64,000 nucleotides of DNA from Diaphorobacter aerolatus (GTDB lineage: Bacteria > Pseudomonadota > Gammaproteobacteria > Burkholderiales > Burkholderiaceae_C), in contig NZ_CP060783.1 in NCBI RefSeq assembly GCF_014489535.1, positions 2,832,501 through 2,896,500 of the forward strand, given 5' to 3'. The position numbers and the translations under genes were made by a program. The first letter of the stretch is position 1. Each line of letters opens with the position of its first letter. Positions 41,904 through 51,107 of this stretch are shown here, in pieces. The notes under the pieces are model-generated. The model did no database searches. It saw nothing but the letters and a program-made list of their open reading frames with translations, and had not been told where the DNA came from.

Positions 41904-42608
41904 ATGTACCGTTACCTCATCATCGAAGACGACGCGCTCAACGCGGGCTACATCGCGGACGGGCTGCGCCAGCAGGGTGCGCAGGTCAGCGTGTGTTCCG
42001 ACGGCGTGCAGGGGATTGCGCTGGCCGTTGGCGAGCAATGGGACGTGATCATTTTGGATCGCATGCTGCCCGACGAATTCGACGGCCTGCAGATTTTGCA
42101 GACGCTGCGCTCGCTCGGCAAGATGACGCCGGTTCTGGTGCTCAGCGCCTTGTCGGCCACCGACGAGCGCGTGCGCGGCCTCAAGGCCGGGTGCGACGAC
42201 TACCTGACCAAGCCATTTGCGTTTTCGGAACTGTCCGCGCGCCTCGAGGCGCTGGTGCGGCGCGCGCAGGTGCCTGCGCCGATACGCGAAATGAAGCTCG
42301 CCGACCTGCGGATCAACCTCATGACGCGCAGCGCCGACCGCGCCGGCGTGCCGCTCGCGCTGCAACCGCGCGAATTCCGCTTGCTCGCGTTTCTCATGCA
42401 GCACGCGCACCAGATCGTCACGCGCACCATGCTGCTCGAATCGGTATGGGACTACCGCTTCGACCCGCAGACCAATGTGATCGACGTGCACATCAGCCGC
42501 CTGCGCGCCAAGGTGGACAAGGGCTTCGAGCCCGCGCTGATCCACACCGTGCGCGGCGTGGGCTACAGCCTCACCGACAAGCCGCAGCAGTTGCCCCCAG
42601 GCTCCTGA
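41904..42608 (+). CDS. OmpR/PhoB-type response regulator
   Basis: 234 residues. The receiver domain has the acidic pair EDD, the phosphoacceptor D52 in IILDRML and K in TKPF. The C-terminal winged helix ends with the TVRGVGYSL signature. It pairs with the kinase 17 bases downstream and probably controls the metal efflux operon upstream (inference from position). Confidence 0.9.
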   Translation: MYRYLIIEDDALNAGYIADGLRQQGAQVSVCSDGVQGIALAVGEQWDVIILDRMLPDEFDGLQILQTLRSLGKMTPVLVLSALSATDERVRGLKAGCDDYLTKPFAFSELSARLEALVRRAQVPAPIREMKLADLRINLMTRSADRAGVPLALQPREFRLLAFLMQHAHQIVTRTMLLESVWDYRFDPQTNVIDVHISRLRAKVDKGFEPALIHTVRGVGYSLTDKPQQLPPGS

Positions 42609-42624
42609 AAGGCCGGTTGCCCGC

Positions 42625-44061
42625 ATGTCTGCCCGCACCAAACCCTGGAGTTCCACTGCGTTTCGCCTGGCGCTGAACTATGGCGGTCTGCTGGTGCTCA
42701 CCATGTGCATCGTGCTTGCCGTGTTCTATGTGCAGACCGTGGGCGTGCTGCGCGCGCGCGCGGACAGGCAGGCGGAAACCCATCTCAGGCGCCTTGTGGA
42801 GCATGCCCAGCAATTCGGGCAGGACGCGCTGGAAAACGAGGTTCGCCAGTTCCTGCAGGATGGGGTGAACACGGACACCGAGATCGTGATCCTGATGGAC
42901 GAGCGCGGCGTGCCCATCATCGGCAACGCCTCGGCGGTGCCGATTCGTCGCCTCGGAACCATGGGAACCCGCGACCTCAAGGTGCGCCGTGCAGATCACA
43001 TCGTGCTGGCCCGCGTAGCGGTTGCCGAGCTGCCGAGCGGGCAATTTCTCGCCGTGGGCACCGACATGCAGCAGCAGCGCGACATCGAGGAACTGATCGG
43101 CCGCGCAAGCCTGCTGGCCGCGGTGATCGCCTTCGTCATGGCGGTGATCGGCGCGCTGATGTTTCGCCGCGTGGTGGATGATCGCGCGGCGGACATTCGC
43201 ACCTCCATGGCACGCGTGGCCGCCGGAGACCTGCGCGAGCGCATTCCGGTCACGCGGCGCAACGACGAATTCACGCTGCTCAACCGCGACATCAACGCCA
43301 TGCTCGACCGGCTCGAACAGCTCATGGAAGGCATCCGCCATGTTTCCAACACCATCGCGCACAACCTGCGCACGCCACTTACGCGCATCACCCTGCAACT
43401 GCGCAATGCCCGGCAACTCACGCCAGACGCGCAATCGGCAACGCTGGCGCGGGTGTCGGGCGAGGTGGAGGAACTGGGCATCGTGTTCGACAAGCTGCTG
43501 CAGATCGCCGAAGTCGAAAGCGGCACCAGCCGCGCCGATTTCGAACGCGTCGACGTGCAGGCCCTGTTGCTCGACGTGGCCGAGTTCTATGAACCCGTCG
43601 TGCAGGAAGGCGGCGGCGAACTGCAACTGCGCGTGCAGGGACACCCACAGGCATTGGGCGACGGCAACCTGATCGCCAGCGCCGTGGCGAATCTGCTCGA
43701 CAACGCGATCAAATACGGCGGCTCGCTCGAATCGGAGGCTGAGCAGCTGCCGGTGCAGGTGGTGCTGAGCGCAGCCAGCGCGCAGTTCGATGGCGACAGC
43801 GGCGCCCTCGGCACCGAAATCCTCGTGCAGGACAACGGCCCCGGCGTGGATCCCGCCTCCATCGAAAAAATGACCACGCGTTTCTTTCGCGCCCGCAAGG
43901 ATCGCAGCGGCTATGGGCTGGGCCTGGCAAGCGTGCACGCCATCGTGCAACTGCATGGGGGACGACTCGACTTCAGCAATCTTCCGCGCGGCCTGCAGGC
44001 ACGCATCTGGCTGCCGCAGATGCCGCCGTCGATGGAGAACACCGCGTTGCCGGACGACTGA
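42625..44061 (+). CDS. Two-component sensor histidine kinase
   Basis: 478 residues. Two membrane helices (near residues 17-38 and 165-185) flank a periplasmic sensor of about 125 residues, followed by HAMP, the H-box IAHNLRTPL (H246) and HATPase_c with N-box NLLDNAIKYG, DNGPGV and GYGLGLASV. A strict membrane kinase, cognate to the preceding regulator. No obvious metal-binding cluster is visible in the sensor loop. Confidence 0.9.
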   Translation: MSARTKPWSSTAFRLALNYGGLLVLTMCIVLAVFYVQTVGVLRARADRQAETHLRRLVEHAQQFGQDALENEVRQFLQDGVNTDTEIVILMDERGVPIIGNASAVPIRRLGTMGTRDLKVRRADHIVLARVAVAELPSGQFLAVGTDMQQQRDIEELIGRASLLAAVIAFVMAVIGALMFRRVVDDRAADIRTSMARVAAGDLRERIPVTRRNDEFTLLNRDINAMLDRLEQLMEGIRHVSNTIAHNLRTPLTRITLQLRNARQLTPDAQSATLARVSGEVEELGIVFDKLLQIAEVESGTSRADFERVDVQALLLDVAEFYEPVVQEGGGELQLRVQGHPQALGDGNLIASAVANLLDNAIKYGGSLESEAEQLPVQVVLSAASAQFDGDSGALGTEILVQDNGPGVDPASIEKMTTRFFRARKDRSGYGLGLASVHAIVQLHGGRLDFSNLPRGLQARIWLPQMPPSMENTALPDD

Positions 44062-44087
44062 ATCGAATCACTACCGGTAGCGCAGAT

Positions 44088-44482
44088 TCAAAACTTGCGA
44101 CCGTAAGCGCAGAAACCGGGCTTGGGCCCTTCCCAGGATGCAGCCGACACGTCTGCGGCCGCGTCTCATACACCGTGCAGCGACGCGATTGCTCGTCCAA
44201 AAATTGGCAGTCGCCACTCGCCCGCCGCCCCATCGTGAAAATCACGTTCTTGTGGTTGAAATGATCGATCAGCCGCATCTTCAACAGCCGCCTGGCGATC
44301 AGCTTCGCATCGACATGCTCCGCCTCGAACGCATCCACGATCCCAAGCCGCACCAGATCCGCCAGCCCCACCTCCAGCGGCATCGTGCAGCAATTGGCAG
44401 CGCAGGTATCGCACATGCCGGCACGGTAGCGCGTCCAACTGTCGAGGCGGTTGACGTCTACGATGCTGATGGGGGATTTCAT
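44088..44482 (-). CDS. YkgJ family cysteine-cluster protein (frame break at about 44126)
   Basis: About 131 residues after repair. The N-terminal CDTCAANCC is the Cys cluster of the YkgJ (zinc/iron-chelating, UPF0153-like) family; further Cys occur in GDCQFLDEQSRRC and RPQTCRLHPGKGP. Adding one C in the GGGCCC run at about 44126 restores the typical tail PGFCAYGRKF and a TGA at 44088-44090; without it the frame runs on into unrelated sequence. Function unknown; 26 bases from the kinase, convergent. Confidence 0.75.
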
Positions 44483-44627
44483 GGTGGGGTGCTGGCGCTG
44501 GTGTGAGCGGGGCGGATAGGCGAATGGAGATCGGGAGTGTACTTCTGCGCATGATTGGAAGCCGTCGTTCGAGGCGCCGCTCGTACCCAAAACCAAGGTA
44601 GATACCGCCGCGTTGGCGTCGACGCCT

Positions 44628-45001
44628 TTACGGCATCTTTGCAATGACACGGTCAAGAAAGCTTGGAGGAACGGTGACGTATTGATTGTCACCAGGCCCC
44701 AAAGAAATCCAACGCACTTTTTCTCTGGGCAATCCCATGCTTCCACGCTTAACATGGGTGCGGAAACAAAAGATTTTTTAACCAAATCGCCCTTCGAATC
44801 CAGAATTTTTACTTCGAACAAGAAGTCGGTGAATTGAGTGGGTTGACGTATCGTATATATTTCTGCCGTGTACAAATCATCATCTGAGTGAATTGTTTTC
44901 GTTAGCTTTCCGTTCGAGCTCTCATATATGAGAAATGCATACCAAACGATTAAGGCGGCAGTAGTCAGGGCAAAGATTGGTATGAGAAATTTCTTATTCA
45001 T
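44628..45001 (-). CDS. Small membrane-anchored hypothetical protein (frame break at about 44696)
   Basis: About 124 residues after repair. An N-terminal signal or anchor helix (LIPIFALTTAALIVWYAFL) is followed by a hydrophilic domain with a CPEKKC pair. Adding one base at GGGGCCTGG gives GPGDNQYVTVPPSFLDRVIA and a TAA at 44628-44630, a convincing end. The gene lies in an AT-rich patch, unlike its neighbours, which suggests recent acquisition. I do not recognise the family. Confidence 0.6.
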
Positions 45002-45207
45002 AGCTTAACTTTCAATATTTTGTCCTCTTGTTGAATGTTGGTTGGTTCGTGCTCTGTATTCCATGAAGATTCGTTTGGAATTGGTGCGCAAAATGGTTGC
45101 GCGTCTGACGAAGGCAAGCGGAAGATACTTGAAGGATATACTCCTCGCTTCTATGAAGACATGGAAGAAACGCTTCTGGCCGACTGACCAGTGCGCCAAG
45201 ACCTCCC

Positions 45208-45606
45208 ATGACCCTCAGCGACAGACTCAAGAGTTGGGCAAAGCGGATCAAGCGCGATGGCGTGACACTCTGGTTCGCAGGAAAGCATCCCCAAACGCCG
45301 TGGTTTGCCAAATCCCTGGCGCTCTTTGTCGTGGCTTATGCGCTCAGTCCCATCGATTTGATACCCGACTTCATCCCGATTCTGGGTCTTGTGGACGACA
45401 TCCTTTTGCTTCCGGCGCTCATCTGGCTGACGGTCAAGCTCTTGCCAACGTCGGTACTCGCGGACTGTCGTTATCAGGCTGATGCGTGGCTGGCCGCCAA
45501 AGGTTCCAAGCCGAGTAGCACCTTGGGAGCCGTCATGATCATCGTGCTTTGGGCAGCGATTGGGATGGCTGCATGGTTCTGGCTGGCTCCCCTGGCGCGT
45601 GCATGA
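45208..45606 (+). CDS. YkvA/DUF1232 family membrane protein
   Basis: 132-residue protein with the DUF1232 core ALSPIDLIPDFIPILGLVDD and a second hydrophobic segment near the C-terminus. Function unknown in the family. It is monocistronic; 45607-45747 downstream shows no gene. Confidence 0.85.
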   Translation: MTLSDRLKSWAKRIKRDGVTLWFAGKHPQTPWFAKSLALFVVAYALSPIDLIPDFIPILGLVDDILLLPALIWLTVKLLPTSVLADCRYQADAWLAAKGSKPSSTLGAVMIIVLWAAIGMAAWFWLAPLARA

Positions 45607-45747
45607 AGGAGTGATCCGCTCGCAGCGGCAATTAGCGGTGCGAACCCCTGAGATGAAGGACCCGGAGGTCAGGCAGTGCATACAGGGCTGAGATCGCAGC
45701 CATTGAGCTTGGTATGCGATACCCATTTGGGCAGGCCCCAATTGACT

Positions 45748-47205
45748 TCACGGCACCTCGCTGCCGCCCAACGATTGCAACAACATCGCCGTGCCGGACA
45801 GCCGCCTGGCCTGCGACTGGGTGCGTGCCAGTGCGGTCTCGAGTGTTCGGCGTTGGCTGTCGAGCATGCTGAACTGGCTGATGCCGCCCGCCGCGAAATT
45901 GTTGCTGGCGATGGAAAGGCTGGTTTGCGCCGCGTTGGCCGCGTCGGCGGTTTGCGCGAGTTCTGCGGCGCTGTTGACGATGGCGGCGAGCGCGTCGGCC
46001 ACCTGTTGCAGGGCCTCAAGCACGGTCTGCTGGTAGTTGGCGAGCGCCGCTTCCTGCGCGGCCTGTGCGGCGCGTTGGCGGGCGCGTAGTTCACCGCCGT
46101 GAAACAGCGGCTGCGTGATGCCGAGGCCGACGTTCCAGATGTTCAGGCCCTTGATGATGTCGGCAATGCGTGTGCGCTGCGAGCCCAATGCGCCGGACAG
46201 CGTGAATTGCGGATAGAGATTGGCGGTGGCCACGCCCACATTGGCGCTGGCCTGATGCAGCAGCTCCTGGGCCGCGCGGATGTCGGGGCGTTCGCGGGCC
46301 AGGGTGGAGGGCAGCGTCACCGGCACGGTGGTGGCCAGTGTCAGCGAATCCAGCGGGATGTCCGGTAGATCGGCGGCGCTTGCGGGCGCTCGTCCCAACA
46401 AGGTGGCGAGCCTGTGTTCGGTCTGCGCGAGTTGCGTGCGCAATGCGGGAATCGCGGCGCGTGTCTGCGCGAGCAAGGTGCGCTGGCCCTGCACGTCCAG
46501 TCGCGAGAGGCCGCCCGCTTCGAGCCGTTTTTGTGCGATGGCGAGTTGTTGGCTCTGTGCGTGCGCCAATTGCTCGGACAAGTCGATCTGCGCCCGCAGC
46601 GATGCACGATCGATCACCGCTGCAACCACGGCACCGGCCAGTGTGAGGCGTGCGGCGTCAAGTTCAAACCGTTGATGGTCCACTTGCGCGCGCAGTCCTT
46701 CAAGCGTGCGCCGATGGGCTCCGAAGAAGTCAAAATCATAGGATACGCTGACCGTGGCGTTGGCCAAGGTGAACGGTCCCGGTGACGGAATTTGCGTGAT
46801 CCCGAAGGCACCCACGTTCACACGCTGGCGCGTTGCATTGAGCGACGCGTCAACCTGCGGCAACGACGTGGCGCCCGCAGTGGCAGCGTAGTTCTGCTGC
46901 GCCTGCGCGAGCGTGGCGCGTGCGCTTGCAATCGTGGGGCTGGCTGCAAGCGCGGTCGCCACCAATTGGTCGAGTGCGTCGTTGTGGAACTGCTTCCACC
47001 ACTGCGGCGGCGCGTGCTCGGCAGTCGCAAACGTTTGCGCGTGTCCTGCCTGGCCCGTGGTGGATGCGGTGGTCACGGGAAGGCTTTGGCGCGCGTAGCC
47101 GGGCGTGTCCGATGTGACGGGCTCGCGGAAATCGGGGCCGCTGCTGCACGCCAAGAGCAGCAGCAGGGGCAGCAGGAGGGCCGGAAGCAATGTCTTGGCT
47201 GGCAT
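45748..47205 (-). CDS. NodT-family outer-membrane factor lipoprotein
   Basis: 485-residue TolC-type channel with a lipoprotein signal (LLLLLACSS). Duplicated helical-hairpin domains with the conserved PDIRAA/AQ region (ARERPDIRAAQELLHQA). It lies 15 bases after the ABC permease and completes a HlyD-ABC-channel export system. The signal and NodT features distinguish it from the CzcC-like channel. Confidence 0.88.
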   Translation of the reverse strand: MPAKTLLPALLLPLLLLLACSSGPDFREPVTSDTPGYARQSLPVTTASTTGQAGHAQTFATAEHAPPQWWKQFHNDALDQLVATALAASPTIASARATLAQAQQNYAATAGATSLPQVDASLNATRQRVNVGAFGITQIPSPGPFTLANATVSVSYDFDFFGAHRRTLEGLRAQVDHQRFELDAARLTLAGAVVAAVIDRASLRAQIDLSEQLAHAQSQQLAIAQKRLEAGGLSRLDVQGQRTLLAQTRAAIPALRTQLAQTEHRLATLLGRAPASAADLPDIPLDSLTLATTVPVTLPSTLARERPDIRAAQELLHQASANVGVATANLYPQFTLSGALGSQRTRIADIIKGLNIWNVGLGITQPLFHGGELRARQRAAQAAQEAALANYQQTVLEALQQVADALAAIVNSAAELAQTADAANAAQTSLSIASNNFAAGGISQFSMLDSQRRTLETALARTQSQARRLSGTAMLLQSLGGSEVP

Positions 47206-47220
47206 TTTTTCTCACCTCCC

Positions 47221-48363
47221 TCAATCGAGCGTGCGCCGGTAAAACCGCAGCGCAACGAACAGCACTACCACCGTGAATACGCCGAGCGGCCATACCGACG
47301 GCCACAGTTCGGTCCAGCCATTTCCCTTGAGCAGGATGCCGCGGATCAAGCGGTTGAAATAGGTCAGCGGCAACACGTTGCCAATCGCCTGCGCCCATGG
47401 GGGCATGCCCGCGAATGGAAACATGAAACCCGAGAGCAGGATGTTGGGCAGAAAATAAAAGAACGTGAGCTGCATGGCCTGCAACTGGTTCTTGGCGAGT
47501 GACGACAGCGTGATGCCCACCGTCAGCGTGGCGGCGATGAACAGCAGCGAGGCCAGATAAGTGGCGAGCAGACTGCCTTCGAGCGGCACGTGGAATACGA
47601 GTCGCGCGGCCAGCAGGATGATGGACACCTGAACCAGGCCGATGATCACGTAGGGAAGAATTTTCCCGGTCATCACCTCGATGGGCAGCACGGGCGTGGC
47701 GAGCAGGTTTTCCATCGTGCCGCGCTCGCGTTCGCGCGTGACGGCCAGGCCCGTCATCATCACCATCGTCATCGTCAGGATCACGCCCATGAGTCCGGGC
47801 ACGACGTTGTACTGGCTGATGCCCTCGGGGTTGTAGAGCCGGTGCACCTCGATGTCGAAGGGCGCGGGCTGGGCGTTGAGGTGCGCCAGCGGACCGGTGA
47901 GATCTCGCCGGGCGACCTGGGGCGCAAGCGCACTCAGCGCGGCCAGGGCGTTGCCGGTGGCGGTGGGATCGGTGGCGTCGGCCTCCACCAGCAGGGCCGG
48001 GCGCTCGCCGCGCAGCAGTTTGCGCGTGAAATCGGACGGTACGTTGAGCACGAACTGCACGCCGCCCTGGGCGAGCGCCTTTCTTGCCGAGGCCTCGTCG
48101 CCGAAGGTCTCGACCACGTCGAAATATTCCGAGTTCTTCATCGCCGCCAGCACGCTGCGCACCACCGGTCCCGAGTCGTTCATGATGACGGCCGTGGGCA
48201 AGTGCTTGGGGTCGCTGTTGATCGCGAAGCCGAACAGTGCCAACTGCACGAGCGGCATGCCGATGATCATTGCAAAAGTGATGCGGTCGCGGCGCAGTTG
48301 CAGAAACTCCTTGAGCACGACGGCCCACCAGCGCGACCACGAAAAGCGGGGGCGGGACGTCAT
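47221..48363 (-). CDS. ABC-2 type exporter permease (YbhS/YbhR-like)
   Basis: 380-residue ABC-2 permease: N-terminal helix, a periplasmic domain of about 150 residues and five C-terminal helices, with the family segment TRERERGTMENLLATPV. Only one permease gene is present where E. coli ybhFSR has two, so it would act as a homodimer. The start overlaps the ATPase stop in an ATGA junction. Confidence 0.88.
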   Translation of the reverse strand: MTSRPRFSWSRWWAVVLKEFLQLRRDRITFAMIIGMPLVQLALFGFAINSDPKHLPTAVIMNDSGPVVRSVLAAMKNSEYFDVVETFGDEASARKALAQGGVQFVLNVPSDFTRKLLRGERPALLVEADATDPTATGNALAALSALAPQVARRDLTGPLAHLNAQPAPFDIEVHRLYNPEGISQYNVVPGLMGVILTMTMVMMTGLAVTRERERGTMENLLATPVLPIEVMTGKILPYVIIGLVQVSIILLAARLVFHVPLEGSLLATYLASLLFIAATLTVGITLSSLAKNQLQAMQLTFFYFLPNILLSGFMFPFAGMPPWAQAIGNVLPLTYFNRLIRGILLKGNGWTELWPSVWPLGVFTVVVLFVALRFYRRTLD

Positions 48364-49316
48364 GGCCTGGCTCCGAAGTTGTCGCTCGACTGACTCATCA
48401 TGTAGATGAATACGTCTTCCAGGCCGGTGTCTACCGGCCCTGCCTGCAGAGACTTGCCCGCATCCACCTGCGCCAGCGCCGCTTCGATGGCGTGGGGATG
48501 GCGCGCGCTCACGTGCAGCGTGGAGCCAAAGACCACGGTCTGCGCAATGCCCTCGCACTGGCGCAGTTGTTCGGAAATTTCCGTGAGATGAGCGCCGCGT
48601 ACCTCCCAGGTGGTCAGGCCCTGCCCAGCGATGATTTCCTGCGCCGTGCCGTGGGCCATGAGCTTGCCATAGGCGATGTAGGCGAGCTTGTGGCAGCGCT
48701 CGGCCTCGTCCATGTAGTGCGTGCTGACCAGCACCGAAATGCCTTCGGCTGCAAGGCGGTGCAGCTCGTCCCAGAAGTCGCGCCGCGCCACCGGATCGAC
48801 CCCGGCCGTGGGCTCATCGAGCAGCAGCAGGCGCGGCTTGTGGAGCATGCACGCGGCGAGCGCGAGGCGCTGCTTCCAGCCGCCTGAGAGCGAGGCCGTG
48901 AGCTGGCCGGCGCGGCTTTGCAGTTGCAGCGATTCGAGCGCCTGATCGACCGCGTTGCGGCGGTCCGGCATCTCGAAGATGCGCGCAATGAAATCGAGGT
49001 TTTCGCGGATCGTCAGGTCTTCCCAGAAGGAGAAGCGCTGCGTCATGTAGCCCACGTTCCGCTTGATCAGCGCGGCCTCGCGCAGGATGTCATAGCCCAG
49101 GCAGGTCCCGCTTCCGGAATCGGGCGTGAGCAGGCCGCACATCATGCGGATCATGGTCGTCTTGCCGCTGCCGTTGGGGCCGAGAAAGCCGAAGATCTCG
49201 CCACGCGCGACCTGCAGGCTCACGTCGTTCACGACGTGCTTGTCGCCAAAGCTCTTGTTGAGATTTCGCACGTCGATGGCGTAGCCGCCCGCATCGGCAA
49301 CCGCATCGGCGTTCAT
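48360..49316 (-). CDS. ABC exporter ATP-binding protein (YbhF-like, single domain)
   Basis: 318-residue ATPase: Walker A GPNGSGKTT, signature SLSGGWKQR, Walker B LLLLDEPTAGVD, H-loop STHYMDEA, plus a C-terminal extension. E. coli YbhF has two fused ATPase domains; this protein has one. ATGA overlaps on both sides show tight coupling with adaptor and permease. Confidence 0.9.
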   Translation of the reverse strand: MNADAVADAGGYAIDVRNLNKSFGDKHVVNDVSLQVARGEIFGFLGPNGSGKTTMIRMMCGLLTPDSGSGTCLGYDILREAALIKRNVGYMTQRFSFWEDLTIRENLDFIARIFEMPDRRNAVDQALESLQLQSRAGQLTASLSGGWKQRLALAACMLHKPRLLLLDEPTAGVDPVARRDFWDELHRLAAEGISVLVSTHYMDEAERCHKLAYIAYGKLMAHGTAQEIIAGQGLTTWEVRGAHLTEISEQLRQCEGIAQTVVFGSTLHVSARHPHAIEAALAQVDAGKSLQAGPVDTGLEDVFIYMMSQSSDNFGARP

Positions 49317-50280
49317 GGTTTCGTCACCTCAACGGGCTGGCCAGGGTGCAGTCTGGCAAGGTCGGCGTCGTCGGGGCGCGCCTCCACCATGAAGACCAGC
49401 CTCGAGCGGCTTTCGTTGCTGTAGATGACGGGCGGTGTGTATTCCGCCGTGTTCGAGAGATAGCTGACTCTGGCAGCCATGCCGGAGTCGCAACCGTCAC
49501 AGCGGACCTTGAGTGTCTGCCCGGGCGCGAACGATGCGAGCGCCGATTGCGGTACGAAAAAACGCAGCTTCACGTTTTGCGGAGGCAGCAGTTGCACCAC
49601 GGGATTGCCTGCGGCTACCCATTCGCCCGGGCGATACAGCGTATCGGTGACGAGCCCGTTGGCGGGTGCACTCACCTGCGTTTGCGAGAGATTCCACGTC
49701 GCCAGCCTGAGCGCAGCGGCTGCCGATTCCACCTGAGCCTTCTGCGATGCGACCTGCTCGTTGCGTGTGGGCATCTGCGCCACGGCCACCTGGTGGCGCA
49801 ACTCGCTTTCGCGCGCGGCCGTGGCGGCGGCGTTTTCACGCGAATCGTCACGCTGGCCCTGGAAATGCCGCCGCCGCGATACTGGGCTTCGTCGCGCTCG
49901 AGTTGCAACGCCGCCTTGCGTGCGTCCGCAGCCGCCTGCGCGAGTTGCGCCTTGATCACCGCAATTTCCGGCAGCCGCTTGCCGGTCTGCATGTCGGCGA
50001 GCAAGGCACGCGCCGCATTGAGCTGCTGCTGCGCCTGCGCGAGTGCGGCGGTCTCGCGTTCGGCCTGCACCGCGAACAGCGGCGCGTTCGCCTGCACGGT
50101 CTGGCCGCGCTGCACACTCAATTGCTCGAGCCGCCCGGCCTGCGACGCGGCCAGCGACACATATTCGCCCTCCACATAGCCTTGGTAGGTATCGACGGGC
50201 GGCTTGTCGCAGGCCGCCACCAATGCGGCGAGCAAGGGGCTCAGGCGGATCAGCAGGGCAACGGGAGAGCGGCGTTCCAT
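49313..50280 (-). CDS. HlyD-family adaptor lipoprotein (YbhG-like; frame break at about 49856)
   Basis: About 322 residues after repair. Lipobox-like LVAAC near residue 24, lipoyl/hairpin segments (GYVEGEYVSLAASQAGRLEQL, QVSAPANGLVTDTLYRPGEWV). The break lies in AGGGCCAGCG, where AGGGCCCAGCG gives a continuous coiled-coil hairpin. First structural gene after tetR. Confidence 0.86.
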
Positions 50281-50295
50281 CGTGTGTGGCTCCGA

Positions 50296-50341
50296 ATCAA
50301 TGATCAATCAATCAATCAGTCAGTCGTCAGTCAATCAATCA
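50296..50341. repeat. Tetranucleotide repeat tract (TCAA/TCAG units)
   Basis: About 46 bases of degenerate TCAA and TCAG units run between the adaptor start and the tetR stop codon, which lies inside it (50335-50337). Confidence 0.8.
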
Positions 50342-50997
50342 GGCGTGTGGCCGGGGTTGCAGGCCCCCAGCAGCAGCGCGTGCACATGCCGCTTGAGCGC
50401 GACAGCGTCGAGCGTGGCGATTCCCACCTGCCCCTGCCATACGGTGGCGGTGGCAAACGGCAGCATCACGAGGCCGAGAATCGATATGAAAAGCATGCCG
50501 GGGTCGACCAGCGCGTTGATCCGTCCGGCGCGCTGCGCCTGCAACAGTGCGTCGCCAAGCTCGCGAATGCGGTCGAACGGAATGCGCGCCTTCATGCGTT
50601 GGTGCAGCAGGCCGCTGGTGTTGGCCACCTCTCTGAGCCAGAGCGAAGGCAGCCACGGGGACTGCACGATGACGACGAACATCCGGTCGATCAGGCGTTC
50701 GATCAGCGCAATCGGATCATTGGCGTCAGAGTCGCTGTCGTGCCAGACGTATCTAGCGAGTGGTGCGAGCCGCTCGTCGGCCACGGCGTCCAGCAACGAC
50801 TCGCGATGGGTGAAGTGGTAGTGGACCATCGCCGAGGTGACGCTTGCCGCGGCCGCGATGCGTGCGACGGTCGTGCCGGCAATGCCATGCTCGGCAAACA
50901 GACGCACGGTGACGTCAAGCAGTTGCTCGCGCAGGTTGGCATCGGGGGTTGCGGGTCTGCGTCCCACTTGTCGGACGGACTTTTTTGCGGCTGGCAT
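50335..50997 (-). CDS. TetR family transcriptional repressor
   Basis: 220 residues: N-terminal helix-turn-helix (LFAEHGIAGTTVARIAAAASVTSAMVHYHF) and a ligand-binding C-terminal domain. It heads the tetR-hlyD-ABC-OMF operon, like ybiH (cecR) before ybhGFSR in E. coli. A palindrome upstream of its start is the likely operator. Confidence 0.88.
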   Translation of the reverse strand: MPAAKKSVRQVGRRPATPDANLREQLLDVTVRLFAEHGIAGTTVARIAAAASVTSAMVHYHFTHRESLLDAVADERLAPLARYVWHDSDSDANDPIALIERLIDRMFVVIVQSPWLPSLWLREVANTSGLLHQRMKARIPFDRIRELGDALLQAQRAGRINALVDPGMLFISILGLVMLPFATATVWQGQVGIATLDAVALKRHVHALLLGACNPGHTPD

Positions 50998-51013
50998 GTC
51001 AGCATTCTAATAA

Positions 51014-51036
51014 TTAATTAACGAATCAGTTAATTA
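51014..51036. promoter_or_regulatory. Palindromic operator upstream of tetR
   Basis: TAATTAAC (51015-51022), six bases, GTTAATTA (51029-51036): perfect 8-bp arms about 18 bases before the tetR start codon, inside an AT-rich promoter region. Autorepression is inferred. Confidence 0.7.
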
Positions 51037-51107
51037 GAAATGTAACGCTGCCACGAAAGAAAAAAAAGTCTACTCAAAGAGTCCCCGAAGTGTCCGATGA
51101 CGCGCCG

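Noticed and set aside
45042..45482. A 146-residue plus-strand frame starting before the DUF1232 gene
   Set aside because: It overlaps the well-supported YkvA/DUF1232 gene in another frame; its first part is AT-rich intergenic sequence and its second part is a shadow.
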